A stretch of 64,000 bases of DNA from assembly GCF_003597395.2 (NCBI RefSeq), contig NC_133790.1:25371955-25435954 (forward strand), read 5' to 3'. Origin of the DNA: Chelonoidis abingdonii. Lineage: Eukaryota; Chordata; Testudines; Testudinidae. The number at the start of each line of letters is the position of its first letter. Positions within the stretch are counted from its first letter, which is position 1. Below, in pieces: positions 33,381 through 45,278 of this stretch. Position numbers and translations under genes: made by a program. The notes under the pieces were generated by a model. The model saw nothing but the letters and a program-made list of their open reading frames with translations, was not told the origin of the DNA and ran no database searches.

Positions 33381-34151
33381 TCTGAGCAATTAATTGGGCT
33401 ACTTAGACAACTTAACCCTTCCAGGCCTTGTGGGGGATGTTTATTCCACCACAGGTGGGAAGAGGAGTCCTTTGTTTGTGGGTGCAGAGGAAGAGGCGTG
33501 AAGCCTTACTTCTTAATGTCTGGCAATCTGCTAGTCTTTATGCTGCCTATCAGCACCTGTTCCTCCTTGAAACATGTTGGTAATGTGAAGTCAGGCCTGT
33601 CCCAGTAATGTGTTTACAATTTAATGGATTGTCCAGAACAACCAACTTGGTCCCCCATCGCTGAATGAGGACTCCCAAGTGTGCATTTATGTATCCTGTA
33701 GAGGAGAAGTGGGGAAACCCACTCCAAGCTATCATGTTTCTATATGGCTTCCTGCGATGTTCTACAATAAATAAATTAAATGAATCATTTTCTCCCTCTT
33801 GTACGCTAAGCACTGTGAATGTGATTTGCTTTGCTCTGTATGTAACTCATATTTCTCACTGCCTCCCAAATTCTTAACAACTGTAAGCTCCAAAATAAGA
33901 AGCAGAGGTCCAATATGCCAAGCAATTATTTTTTGTTTGTTGTCCATGCTACTATTGATCTAAAAATCTTCTTAGAGGGCAAAGGGGAACACTGTGGTCA
34001 TCTATCTGATGCCGCTGTTATTTCACACCACCTCAAAATAAATACTTCCAGTTAAGGTTGGAGAGACCACAACACTATCATTTTGACGTCTGGTTTCATC
34101 ACACATTGAACCAACAGAAGGGGCACTAAGACAGCCTGCAGCAGAAAAGGC
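33381..34151. other. Intergenic, nothing recognised
   Basis: No gene or named repeat identified. AATAAAT motifs at about 33766-33775 lie in AT-rich DNA. Confidence 0.45.
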
Positions 34152-34163
34152 AACCTATGGTAA

Positions 34164-34362
34164 AAAGCGACAGAGTCCTGTGGCACCTTGTAGACTAACA
34201 GACATATTGGAGCATAAGCTTTCGTGGGCATTCATCTAATGAAGTGGGTATTCACCCATGAAAGCTTATGCTCCAATACATCTGTTAGTCTATAAGGTGC
34301 CACAGGATTATTTGTCACTTTTTACAGATCCAGACTAACACGGCTACTCCTCTGATACTTAA
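34164..34362. mobile_element. Fold-back PLE, 199 bp, two facing 3' ends, 12-bp TSD
   Basis: The left arm in antisense ('cagagtcctgtggcaccttg', 'gactaacagacatattggag', 'agctttcgtggg') meets the right arm in sense ('gaagtgggtattcacccatg', 'aaagcttatgctccaataca', 'ctgttagtctataaggtgcc'), giving inverted arms of about 75 bp. The 12-bp direct repeats AACCTATGGTAA at 34152-34163 and 34363-34374 flank it. It carries no coding sequence. Confidence 0.85.
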
Positions 34363-34499
34363 AACCTATGGTAAGTAGTCTAAGACAAGGAGGGCAGCTG
34401 AATTGCAAAAGGAGAGACCTTTTAATTCTGACCTCCAAATGTGCAGTGATCACCAAAGATGGTCAGGCTCAAAGATGCCTTTCATATTTACAGGGGTGG

Positions 34500-34945
34500 G
34501 CCAGCTGGTCACTTAGGCCCAGATCCTCCAAGATATTTAGTGCCTCCCTAACTCCCCATTCCCACTCTGGATCAGACCATGGATCCATCTAGTTCAATAT
34601 TCTGTCTCCATCCATGGCCAACATGAAACCCCGGAAGAGAAGGTGAAAGAACCTTGCAGTAGACCATTAAGGAATAATTTGTTCATGTGGAGAGCTTCTC
34701 CCTAACCTGTATTAGTCAGAGGTATGGTCCCGAGGCATGAAGCTTTTCTGATCGTGACCAGATAGGTCAACTCCATTTCATTGCTTTCCCTTTCATTGAA
34801 CAGTAGCATCCTTATAGATCTTCAAAAGAACTTGGGCCAGATTTTCAAGAGATCCCAGCACACAAATTCAAAGACAGACTTTTGAGAGAACTCAGCCTGA
34901 ATTTGAGTGCTGATCTCTGTCTTGAAAGTCTGATTTTTAATGTTT
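34500..34945. repeat. Palindromic MITE fragments
   Basis: 'ttaggcccagatcctccaag' at 34515 equals one end of the palindrome at 59500-59584. At 34850-34940 'gggccagattttcaagagat' and 'gctgatctctgtcttgaaag' face each other. Both are short palindromic families common in sauropsid genomes. Confidence 0.5.
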
Positions 34946-35379
34946 TGACACAGACATATACCCGTGTCTGACAGCTTTCTCTTCTCCCAAAGATTAAATC
35001 TTATAGTTTCTGGACCAGTGAAGCAGTAGTGAATGGCTGCTTGTCAAAGCAGAGTGAAGATAGTAGTTGTGTGTCCTAGGGGTTGGCGTTGACTAGCATT
35101 TTAACTAGACTAGTGGCTTGGAGGAAATGGACATGAAATTGTTGAAGTTTGCGGGTGAACATGTTTGGGTTTGAAGCTATGGGGGTTTGTGATACCCAAC
35201 TAGACAAAGTAAATCAGAAGGCCAAGCACTATAACTTATTAAATTCATTTGCTGTCATCACAAATTAATGGCCTGAAATGCTTTCCAAGCATCACCTTGT
35301 ATGTCTCCCTCACAGATATCCATTAACTGGCCACGATCAAATTTGGCTCCAGTTGCACACATTTTTTCTTTAATTTAAT
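34946..35379. other. Intergenic, nothing recognised
   Basis: AT-rich; no feature recognised. Confidence 0.45.
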
Positions 35380-36960
35380 TACTTTCATTAAAATTAAGAT
35401 TATCAACAGATTAAGGCAAATTTTAGAAGAACTAGTAGGTGAGGAACAGTGTGGTTTCAGACCAGACTGAAGTTGCATTGATCAGATATTTACTCTCTGA
35501 CAGTTTATTTGGGGGGAAGAGTGGAGGGAGGGGAGCAAGAAGGGGGAGCTAAAGATGTTTGCTGTTTTCATCAATTTCACTAAGACATTTGATTTGCTTT
35601 AGAAGAAAGCAATATGGAAAGTAGTGAAATCACAGGAGTTCCAGGTAAGGTAACTGCAATTATAACAACTATGTATGAAGACTCCTGCAGCGCTGTATGA
35701 AATGGTGGAAAATTAACTGGCTGGTTCAAGTCAAAGTTTGCTGCAAGACAAGGCGGCATGGAATCACCATCACTTTTCATCTTGTTCTTAAACTGGATGT
35801 TCAGAATGTTAGATGAACATTGTATGAACTAGAGTTACACTCTTTAGCTTATGCAGATAATTGGCAGACAGGTTTGAATTAATGCTGATACTCTTCACTA
35901 TTTTGGAAAATTGGACTTTAATGTGAAGAAGACTAAGTGGTTGCCTCTTGAAAAAAGAGACAATAGATAAAGTGTTGAAATAGAGCAGTGGTGAAGTAGA
36001 ACAAGTAGCATTTTAGGTGTACCTCAGAAGCTTGATCAGTGTCTGCAATTCCATCAGGAATGAGTAGGGGCCTACCAAATTCTTGGTCCTTTTGGTCAAT
36101 TTCACAATCATGGGATTTTAAAAATCATAAATTTCATGACTTCAGCTATTTAAATCCAAAATTTCAAGGTGTTGTAATTGTAGGAGTCCTGATCCAAAAA
36201 GGAGTTGTGGAAGGAGTAGGCTATTGTAGAGGGGGGTTGCAGTACTGCTACCCTTACTTCTGCAGTGCTGCTGGCAGCGGTGCTGTCTTCATTGCTGGGC
36301 AGCTGGAGAGCAGCAGCTGCTGGCTGGGAGCTTAGCTCTGAAAGCAGAGCCGCTGCCAGCAGCAGCACAGAAGTAAGGATGGCATGGTATGGTATTGCCA
36401 TTGCCAGATTTCACGATCTGTGACACATTTTTCAGCTGTGAATTTGGTAGGGCCCTAAGAATGAGATTAAGAGATGTGCTTTAGCTATAAGTGCTGCACA
36501 GAAATTGACAAAATTATGACAGATAAGAAACATTTTATTTGGTACCAAAGTGAAAATGTATCATACTGGTGTATTAATGGTATTAGTCTGTGGTGTGGCT
36601 AGAGCTGCATCAGAAGGCTGAAGGCAGTAGAGATGAGAGTTCTCTAAAAGATGGCAGATGTAAAAAGGAATGATTTTAAGACAAATGAAGAAGTTAGAAG
36701 GAGAGTAGGGTATGAAACCAGAGTTTGGTATTGGCTACAATTTAAAATACTATGAGGGTGAGGACACAGCAGAAGACAAACAGATGATAGGATACTAAAG
36801 AAAATAAAGCAAACAAAACAACTCAGTCTGACCTAGAGGCCAACCTCTGACTAGATGATGGGACATTATAAGTAGGGATGTGACCAGGCGGGGCTTAATG
36901 ATGGAACAAGCCACGGGTAGGTATGAATGGTGATTGTGTATTATTCTCAGTGTCTGCAAA
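35380..36960 (+). pseudogene. Degenerate LINE reverse transcriptase, interrupted by a hAT
   Basis: Conceptual pieces read in order as reverse transcriptase motifs of a non-LTR element: 'EEQCGFRPD' near 35440, 'AVFINFTKTFDLL' near 35565, 'TIMYEDSCSAV'-like text near 35665, 'WFKSKFAARQGGMESPSLFILFLNW' near 35725 (motif B region), and 'LAYADN' near 35850 where YADD is expected. A C-terminal part resumes after the hAT ('TKVKMYHTGVLMVL'-like, near 36545). Stops and frameshifts are many, and the catalytic Asp pair is lost, so it is dead. The family looks RTE- or Jockey-like but is not fixed. Confidence 0.65.
36065..36457. mobile_element. Non-autonomous hAT element, 393 bp, in the LINE
   Basis: The ends are TAGGGGCCTACCAAATTCTT and, reverse-complemented, TAGGGCCCTACCAAATTCAC. 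They are flanked by GGAATGAG (36057-36064) and AGAATGAG (36458-36465), 7 of 8 matching. The interior has CAG/CTG-rich inverted segments ('cagcagctgctggctgggag'). Confidence 0.85.
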
Positions 36961-37479
36961 GATGCTCCAGGATGAAAAGACAACATGTCAAGTATGATGT
37001 GCAAACAAAAATAATCTAAACTTCTCGTACGCCGTATGCTAATGGGTTCTGAGCTTCCAGTATCCTCTAAGGAAAGACTGAGCAGTCATTATGAATAGTT
37101 AAATCAATGAAGATGTCTACTTGATGAGCAGCGATAGTAACAAAGCAATTAAGATACCTGGAAGCATTATAAATGGAACAGAAATTGATATAAACCAGAG
37201 TGGTATTACATCACCATGCCAAGCACTCCTATGCCCTCACTCACATCCCTTCTGACCTACAGGGCTCAGATCTGTTCCCTATCTTATATGAAGTATCCTG
37301 TATATGAAACTATTATCTGTTCCCAGCCTCTGCATTCTTCTCAACTCCTGAGTGCTTTTGGACACTCCAAGAGCCAGACTGCAGAAAGATTCCACTTGCA
37401 GCAGGCCAGAACAACCTACCTTGAGAGATGCAGATTTGACCAGCTGAGTTATGCATTCATGACCTGAAGCTTCAGCCTA

Positions 37480-37870
37480 GGAATGAAGCCATTAGACCTG
37501 GAAAAAGTTCCAACTAGTACAAAACACAGCAGCTGACCTAGTAATACGAGTCTCCCTCAATACCTCACCCCAGTGCCCTGCTGGCTCCCTATTGAATATA
37601 GAGTCCAGTTCAAGGTCTTTCTTTCCTGATGTTCAGTTTGGTTCATGGACTCAGCCCTAGCTACCTGAGGTCATCTCTTTCCGTGATGGTGAACTCTTAT
37701 GGTTCCAGTGGCATATACCTACCCTAGAACTGTCACTCTAACAGGGAGACAGACAGAATTTTCACAGGAGCTGGACATAGGCTATGGAACTTGATCCTGA
37801 AAGAAATAAGAATGACTATGGACCTCTCCATTTTCAAAGTTAAATGCAAACTAGCTCATGTAGCTTCATT
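37480..37870 (+). pseudogene. L2/CR1-type LINE ORF2 C-terminal remnant
   Basis: 'caaaacacagcagctgacct' and 'taccctcaccccagtgccctgctggctccct' decode in pieces to the L2-type motif around 'TPVPCWLPIEYRVQFKVF', followed by 'WNLIP'-like and 'KLNAN' tails. There are many stops, so it is an old dead fragment. Confidence 0.5.
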
Positions 37871-38000
37871 CTCCCACAACTGCTCTCCAAGCACACAGTC
37901 AACCATGCACCTACTTCCTTCTCTTTCCTCTCTTCCCATTCCCACTCTCATGGTCCTTAGACCTGCACTGTGTGGGATAGTGCAGGGTAGGGGGTCCCCA

Positions 38001-38731
38001 TCCAGTGCAGGGTGAGTACACCCTGTCCCTCAAACACCCATTTCTTCAGGATAGGATGCTCAATGGACTTCTACTGATAAGATTGTCCTGCATTGCAGGG
38101 CAATAAGGCCTAATGGTCCAAGTCAATGGGGGTTCCCTGGTTCTCAGGGTAGGCCGGCCTAATGGCTGTAGTCTCCAAGAAGCCCCTGGGCCACAAGGTA
38201 GGCAGACCACATCCTAGGGGAGGGTGGAGGCCTAGGGTATGGGTACCCAGGCCCTCCCTACTCCACCAGATTCCAGCCCCGGGCCCTATTAGTGGCAAAG
38301 GCTTCCACCACTGAGGTCAGCGGGGATCCAACCACAACACATTGCCTATGTCCAGGACTATGGCTAATTCCCTCCCTTTCCTGGCTACTTTCTACCATGG
38401 TTCTGATGGCAGTAGTTGCGGCTTCAGGTTGTTCATCTTGAGCTGTTCCCAGTGTCTCCAACACCTCCTGAGTATTGGTGGCCACGGGCAATTGGGCATC
38501 AGCTGGGGCCTCAGGACTTTGGGCTTCTACAGTGTGAGCTGGTAGCTGCTCCCTGGCCTGTATGCTACATCCTTCCCCTCCAGCAGTCAGCCCTAACTGA
38601 ACTGGTCTGCCTGCCTTTATACAGCCACTGCACCTGGAGCATGCCCAGTAGGGCCATAGGGGCATGGCTTCCTCAGCCACCAAGGAAGAGTTAACCCCTT
38701 CCTGTCCAGTGCAGGGTGAGTACACCCCGTC
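38001..38731 (-). repeat. Putative LTR-like repeat with 23-bp direct repeats at both ends
   Basis: A perfect 23-bp direct repeat (ends TCCAGTGC...TACACCC) lies at 38001-38023 and 38705-38727. On the minus strand the element begins 'tgtgacggggtgtactcacc' and has a TATAAA at 38621-38616 about 110 bp in. A 155-codon open frame on the minus strand (38725-38258) has no recognised domain and may be chance. The interior matches fragments at 4.4 and 33.0 kb, which shows a dispersed family. Confidence 0.5.
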
Positions 38732-38989
38732 ACAGATAATAACTTATACTCTGTATTAAACACAGTTACTATACTGCAGTAGAGGATCCATGAACAACAG
38801 TTTATGTAAACATCCCAAATAAGTAGAGCTGGTATGGAAATTTTCAACAAATCTTTCGCCCTACCTCCCCTCCCCACCACCACCACCACCACAAAAAACA
38901 CCCTGCCAAGTCATCAAAAACAAAAGCTTTTGTGGAATCGTTACCAGTTTTAATGAAACTTTCATCTGGAAAGTTTCTTAGGTCCAGGT

Positions 38990-39410
38990 TGGAATGTCTC
39001 ATCAAAACCAGAGTGAGCTGTCTTATAGCCTGTTGGTCAGGGCACTCCCATGGGCCATGTGAGACCTAGGTGCAAGACTCTATTCTGACTCAGGTGGTGT
39101 TAGAACTTGAGTCCGTGTCTCCCGGGTCTGGGTGAGTGGTTTACAGTCTCTCTCTCTCTCTGGTTTTGACAAGACTGGGCTACAGGTTATTCTGGGGTGG
39201 GCCTGACCCAGAGAATATTTAATTATTTATACACAGTGGAACAGCTCCAACAGGAAGGATTGAGAGAGACCTGCCCCCATATAGCCAAGAACCTAGTGGC
39301 ACGGGGGACAGGCAGGTTCAAGTCTCTGCTCTGAATCAGGCAGAGTAACTACTTCAAGCTGGGTCTCCTACATCCCAGGTGCATGCTTTAACCAGCAGGC
39401 TATTTCTCTC
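38990..39410. repeat. tRNA-like repeat fragments and (TC)n tract
   Basis: 'cctgttggtcagggcactcc' and 'gtgagacctaggtgcaagac' (39029-39080), and 'ctctgctctgaatcaggcag' with 'gggtctcctacatcccaggtgcatgctttaaccag' (39328-39395), look like sense and antisense pieces of the tRNA-like SINE head at 23.39 kb. A TC run lies at about 39148-39161. Confidence 0.5.
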
Positions 39411-42209
39411 TTGTGCCACCTCTCCTTTCACTCCCTTCTCACACTCTCCTCTGCCCCCTACTCCCCAAAAACCCCACAACTCTGTGTCATCCTGATTTAA
39501 AGTGGGAAACTTTTTTGAAACCTTGAAAATTTTTGTGAGATGAGAAAAATGTTTCCCATCCAGCTCTATCAATATGTTCAAAATAAAGTCTGTTTTTTAT
39601 TTAATGTAATTAGGGTGATGTTTGGCACTAAACTCATAATTTTTGTTTGTCTTAAATTTCAAATTTTGTTTTCACACACAATATTCTTGACTCACAACTC
39701 ATTATTCAGCTCCATTATTGGTGATCTCTCTGGTGTGACTAAGGACTGATCAGGTCTGTGAGACTCTACAGAAGAATTTGTTGTTTCATCAATTTCACAT
39801 GGCCACCCAGACTTGAAGCAAATTTTCTATGGAGCAGCTCAGGTGCATACCTTGCAACAGAGTTTGCCCCAAGTTTAATAGGCATGGAGCAGCAGTACAA
39901 TCAGAAGGCCAGGAAGAGATCAATTCATAACACCATGGAGCAGCTGTAACAGTATTTACTGTATATGCCATCCAGATAAACAAACCCTCCACAATATTTA
40001 CAGCATTCTTGGTTCTAACCCAAATACTGAACAGTGACGGCAGGGAAATTAATGTTGTTTTATGATCACTAAGAAGAGATTCAGTGATGACTGACTTTAG
40101 TTCACAATAATGAACCCACAAAAAGTTATTCTGGGTTGTGCATAAAACAGGTGCCACAGTCTTAGCCAGCAATAAGGACAAGGAAGATGTGAGAAGAAAA
40201 GGAAATAGGTAAATTTTCATCTAAGTTGATCTTGTAAATGGAATATCTGAAAATGCATGGTGCACTGTTCAACACTGGAGTTAGACAAATCTTCAGGCAA
40301 AGATGCTACCATGCAGAAATATCAATACTTTTGTTGAAAGAGGAGCTTGTCATTGCACATGCACAGCTGTGAGAGCTCCTCACTTAGGAACCTAGAAATG
40401 TAAAAAATAATCTGAGTTTTCATTCCCCCCTCGCCCTCCAAAAAAAGCCTTGGAAATGTAACTGATGCAAACCTATGACTAGGATTGAAGGCTTCTTGCT
40501 GATCTTCTCTAAAACACATGGGTTATTCACAGCCAGCCAGGGCTGGCTTTCGGGGCCTGGAAAGAAACCAATAGCCGTAGACTTACTGGTTTTGTGGAAG
40601 GTCCCAGATCAGTTCAGAGATGAAGGGGAAATGCCCAGTTGATGCTGATGGCAATGAGGCAGCAACACTCTCCATCCCAGATGGCAGTCTGCAGCTGAAA
40701 CAGTTCCTTTGCTGAACAGAGAGCTGACCTGTGGCCACAAAGAAAAGAATCTCACTAGCACGTGAACAAGCATGATTGTGTGGAACAAGGCCTGTTTTTA
40801 TGATCAGTTAGTACTTGTAGTTTTCAGTGATTTCGAGGGGGGAGGGTGTGATCTGGCCTTTAATTTTTTGGCAAAACAGCTAGAATGTCTCTTATTTTAA
40901 AAGGTCTCCTCCAGAAATCTCCATCCAGTAAATAGCATAGATGCTAATAGCTCAGGAAGGATGGATGTTGTTGGGAGCAGGGCATTGCAAACCTGAGGCT
41001 TAGCCTACTAAGCCATCCCCCCGGCATACACCTGAAAATTGTCATCTGCAGAGAATCTTACAGAGGTTAATCAAGTATTGTGGGCTATGGTAAGCTTCTT
41101 GAATTCAAGTGGTCTCTCAGCTTTATTGAACATGTTTATACTGTCTGTGTATCTGCACACTACTAACTAAACTCCAAAAGCCCTCTGCTGTGGCTGCTGC
41201 TAAAACCTGGGTTTGTTCCAAGTCCTTCTCTGGCATCTAAAAGGGGATTTTCCAGGACATTACAGTTCACACAGCACTTGTAACTAGGCCTTTTCCCCCA
41301 AAGGCTTTCTTGCCTTGAACAACACACTTTTGAATACAGTAAAAAAAAAAACGAAGTGCTCCTAGGTTATATAAAGCAGGAAAATGGCAAAGATCTTAAT
41401 GAGAAAGATCAAACTATCCTGAAATGCTTTCTCTCCCCACCCTATCTTTAGGTTTCCTGAGCTATTCAAGGTGTCAGTGTTGCTGTGTGATAGAGTGTAT
41501 ATGGTTGTTGGTGACTGATGGTGTCCATCTGGGAGCTGTAGGCAGCTTCTGAGGTGTTGAGAAAAAAAATGGCTGCTGCCTATTTTCAATATTAAGGACT
41601 TAATGTGAAGAAGAAAAACACTACCCAAAGTCATACACCAATTCTACCTACAGTCTGAAAGGTTCAGATCTTCTAAGCCTTGCTGAACTCTAAGAATGAG
41701 AAGGCAGTCAAAATGTGGAGGTTCAGGGAGTACCTTCTAGAAAAGTGAAGGATGGACCTGATTCTGGGGAAACTGAAAATAGAAGGTATCTAAAGCTGCA
41801 ATGGTATGAAGTTATACAACAATAAAATTATGCCACAGGAAAAAAATTTATTCCTAGTGATTAATAATTTAAGCCCTCCTTCCCTGTGGACTGAATGCTG
41901 CACAGTAAGTAATCTAAAACCAATCATTCTTAATGGGCAGCCAGACTCCTCTTTTAAAAACTACTTAAAATACAAAACTTTGCCAAAACTCGGGGGGGGG
42001 GCGGAATTTGTTCACCTCTAAGAGACACTGATACAAAGCTAACATCACTGTGTTTCTTGACCATCTTTCGCCAAGTCCAGCCAGAGCCATAATGCAGAGC
42101 AGCACACAGCTTTAAAAGCACACATTATAGCAGTCACAATGAACTTCACATCCATTGAATGGCATCATTTGGGACAAGCTCTTAAACCCCAGCACTGCCA
42201 ACCTACTGC
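39411..42209. other. Intergenic, nothing recognised
   Basis: 2.8 kb with no named repeat and no coding exon. ORFs up to 141 codons on the minus strand (40220-39795) lack domains and codon structure that I recognise. Confidence 0.45.
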
Positions 42210-42368
42210 TTCAGATGAAGACTGGATGCCTTTCTGGGAGATATGCTTTACCCAAACACAAGTTATTGGGCTCAAAGCAGAGTTAACTGGCTGAAATTCA
42301 GTGGGCTGAGATATACAGAAGGTGAGACTAGACAATCTAATGGGCCTTTCTGGCTTTAAAATCTATGC
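42210..42368 (+). mobile_element. CR1 LINE 3' end (sense)
   Basis: It reads 'gatgaagactggatgccttt', 'aaattcagtgggctgagata', 'gtgagactagacaatctaat' and 'gggcctttctggctttaaaa'. Confidence 0.8.
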
Positions 42369-42389
42369 TCTGGTGATCTACTGAGACTG

Positions 42390-42495
42390 AATCATAGATT
42401 CCAAGGTCAGAAGGGACCATTGTGATCATCTAGTCTGACCTCCTGTATAGCACAGACCATAGAACTTCCCCAGAATAATGCCCTTTGGCCATAGC
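42390..42495 (-). mobile_element. CR1 LINE 3' end (antisense)
   Basis: It starts 'aatcatagattccaaggtca', followed by 'gaagggaccattgtgatcat', 'ctagtctgacctcctgtata' and 'gcacagaccatagaacttcc'. It sits tail to tail with the sense copy just before it. Confidence 0.85.
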
Positions 42496-44036
42496 ATTGT
42501 ATTGGGAGCTCATGTTCAGCTGATTATCAACCAAAAGCGTTTAGTGGTCCGGATTTGGCCCACGGTCTGCGTACTGCCTGCCCATGTGCAAGCCAGCAGG
42601 AACACAGCAGCTATATGTAGAATCCAGTTTAATCTGTCTCTATATAGTGGGAGATAAATTACTGGATTTAATTACTGGATTAAACACTGAAAAATTCATG
42701 TCTGATAAGTAGGATGGCAGTTTGGCTACTGAAGTTGGGAGTTGCAGTCATGTGACTTAATTTGCCAGAAGAAATTATAACTATTTGGATATGGCCAGAA
42801 TGGATAAGAAGTCCTGAATTCATCATAACGGCTGTTTTTCAATGAATAATATATCTGTTTAATTTGGCTGTTTTGTTTGTTTGTTTTTTGCTTATTCTAA
42901 TTCCTTCTCTACCGTCCATCCCTTCTGACCAGATTCCTCCTATATTTAGCCTCATATTTTAGACTATGGTTGTGTATTAGAGGACATCACCCACACAAGC
43001 AAGATCCATTATTGCTTTTGCACATCCCTTCACATCTGTTTCATACAGGGCAAGTCATTGAAGAGGCTGATAACCTTTCAAGAGAAGCCATCGTTCCAAT
43101 CTCCACACCAGTAATCCACTGCTCATCTCCTGAAGGGAACAACATACTATGCTTCAAATAATAAAGAGATTGTTTTATTTGCTTTCATACAAGCCATCAA
43201 AGCCTGAAAGGCCAAAACAGCAAATAGAATATTTTCTTTTAGTATTTGCAGCCTGGAGTTATTTTTCCTCTTGATGTGGACTTTAGTTTAGCTTGGATTA
43301 CTGGTGTTAGGGTAAAGAAGATGTGTAAATGGTAGGGGGAAAAAATCTCAGAGCACAAGAATAGAAGACATGTCAAAAATAGTAATATTTCACATTTAGA
43401 TAGCGTCCCTGAAATGCAGCCACCTTAGAAGGGAAGGAAAGGTGCTAGGTAACCAACAGACCCTGAGAAGGGTGCATGGGTAGAATCCTAGCCAAGCAGT
43501 CTAGGGCAAATTGCTACTCAAAACTAAATGTGCCATGGCTCAGGCTCGATATAGCGCACACAGGACTTTAGTTTTAAAGTTCTCACCCAAAAGATACACA
43601 TTAAACTGTATGAAACTAAAAGCATAATGGTAGGAGAAAGATGAAAGATGGAGAATGAGGAGATGTTATCCTTAAAGTATTTATTGGTAGACGTAAGCAG
43701 TGTGCAGTTTTACCAAGAGAAAACAATGATGTAATGGAAATTAAATGGAGTCCAGAGTATTATTAGAAGGAATGTCTCCATTGATTAAATGAGTTGCTGA
43801 CAGACGGCAGCAGCAACGTTGCTGGGCTATCAATCTTGCATTCTTTGTTTGACATTTTAAAAGAAAATGATGAATGTCACTGAGTTTTTCCTGTTATTAT
43901 TTGCATGAGGTAAGTGATTCTGCCTCATGCGTTTCAGATCTTCTAGGTTTGTAGGATCTTGAGCACATCTAAATATTTGCTGTCTATCTTGTTTGGAGCC
44001 AAGTTTCCTTTGTTTTTCCCACTGGGGCTCCAAAAG
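42496..44036. other. Intergenic, nothing recognised
   Basis: No gene or repeat named. Repeat-free DNA near 43760-43900 is unremarkable apart from a CAG-like tract 'cggcagcagcaacgttgctg'. Confidence 0.45.
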
Positions 44037-44039
44037 TAA

Positions 44040-44406
44040 GTGCTTGTCTACACACAAACTGGAACTGAAATAATCAAATATCTTCCATTGTTTGCAGTGT
44101 TGTTGTAGCCGTGTTGGTCCCAGGATATTAGGGAGACAAGGTGGATGAGGTAATATCTTTTATATCTATTGGTGAAAGAGACATGAAGAAGAACTCTGTG
44201 TAGCTTATCTCTTTCACCAACAGAAGTTGGTACAATTAAAAGATATTTTCTCACCCACCTTGTCTCACTGAAATAATTAAGTCAGTTTTAATACACATCT
44301 GTACTCATTTCAGAGAAAGTCTGTATGTAGAAAGACTTCCCATGGATTAAGCATGTCTTAAAACTGACTTAGTTATTTCAGTTCCAGTTTGAGTATAGAC
44401 AATCCC
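44040..44406. mobile_element. Harbinger-like MITE with TAA flanks, carrying a PLE
   Basis: The 5' end GTGCTTGTCTACACACAAAC and the reverse-complemented 3' end GGGATTGTCTATACTCAAAC pair, and both continue as 'tggaactgaaataa'. Both flanks are TAA (44037-44039 and 44407-44409). A second inverted pair 'taagtcagttttaa' / 'ttaaaactgacttag' lies inside. Confidence 0.75.
44079..44267. mobile_element. Second-family PLE end inserted in the MITE
   Basis: It has the motifs 'gtgttgttgtagccgtgttg', 'gtcccaggatattagggaga' and 'caaggtggatgaggtaatat', then an inverted partner ('ctctttcaccaacagaagtt', 'aaaagatattttctcaccca'). It is flanked by CTGAAATAATCAAA (44065-44078) and CTGAAATAATTAAG (44268-44281), a 14-bp imperfect duplication. 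The PLE assignment of this family is inference from its fold-back ends. Confidence 0.6.
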
Positions 44407-44409
44407 TAA

Positions 44410-45278
44410 ATGCCCTCTTCCAAGATGCGTTTCCGATGCACAGGATTTTCCATAAGTTTTGAAGATGGTATAGTTGAGCATTTGACTATGGCTTGTCTTT
44501 GAGGAAGCATTTCTTTCCTGCTTTGTGAAGCCATCCACTCTGATGAAGAAGAAGAAGAAGAGAAGAGAAAGAAATGTCTTTTTTAAAGCAAGCTGATTTC
44601 TTTTTCCATTTGGGTCTCTAGCAAGCTGATCATTGTTATTCCATATGTTCTTTCAAAATGACCTTTTTAGTTTACATTAAAAGAGCAAAAAACCAACTAA
44701 TCAAAGTGTAGTGAGGAGCAATTGCAGAAGCATCAAACTTCTTCAGTGAAAAAGGCCAAATACTACATTTGATTACAGTTCATGAGTTACATATTTAGGA
44801 GTACATGCTAGCCTCAATCCACAGCATTTCTCCCACTGCTATCAATGTGAGGTTTGCACAAACATCAAGGGTAGAATCTGGTCTTTATGCAGGAGCTACA
44901 TTTTTAATATGAGACTTTCCAAGCTGTCTAAGGATTTTCGACACCCAGTTTCTAATGGGAATTGGATACCCAAATCCTTTTAGCAAATCGTCATCTGAAT
45001 CCCCTAAGTTACTGTGAAAATCACATCTGTAAGTCCTTATTTATGATTATTAAGTACTATATTGTTGCATTCAGTATCACTCAGTGGGAAAAGTCTGCTC
45101 CCCTTCTGGACCACTGCTATTTCTGCCCTGTGTTCCTATTACTTCACCATCTTTCTTACTTTGCATCTTTACCTTTGTCCTGGCTTTTTGCCTCTCCTCC
45201 TTTCTTCCATTTGCACCTCCTTCTCTGCAACAACTCTCAGTTCTACCCTCTCTGCATCCCATCAGCAATGAAAGAGCT
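44410..45278. other. Intergenic; (GAA)n tract
   Basis: A GAA-rich run lies at about 44540-44575. Open frames on both strands at 44962-45332 are pyrimidine-tract by-products. No gene seen. Confidence 0.5.

Noticed and set aside
38258..38725. 155-codon minus-strand ORF as a gene
   Set aside because: It lies within a dispersed LTR-like repeat and shows no domain that I recognise. Kept only as a note in the repeat entry.
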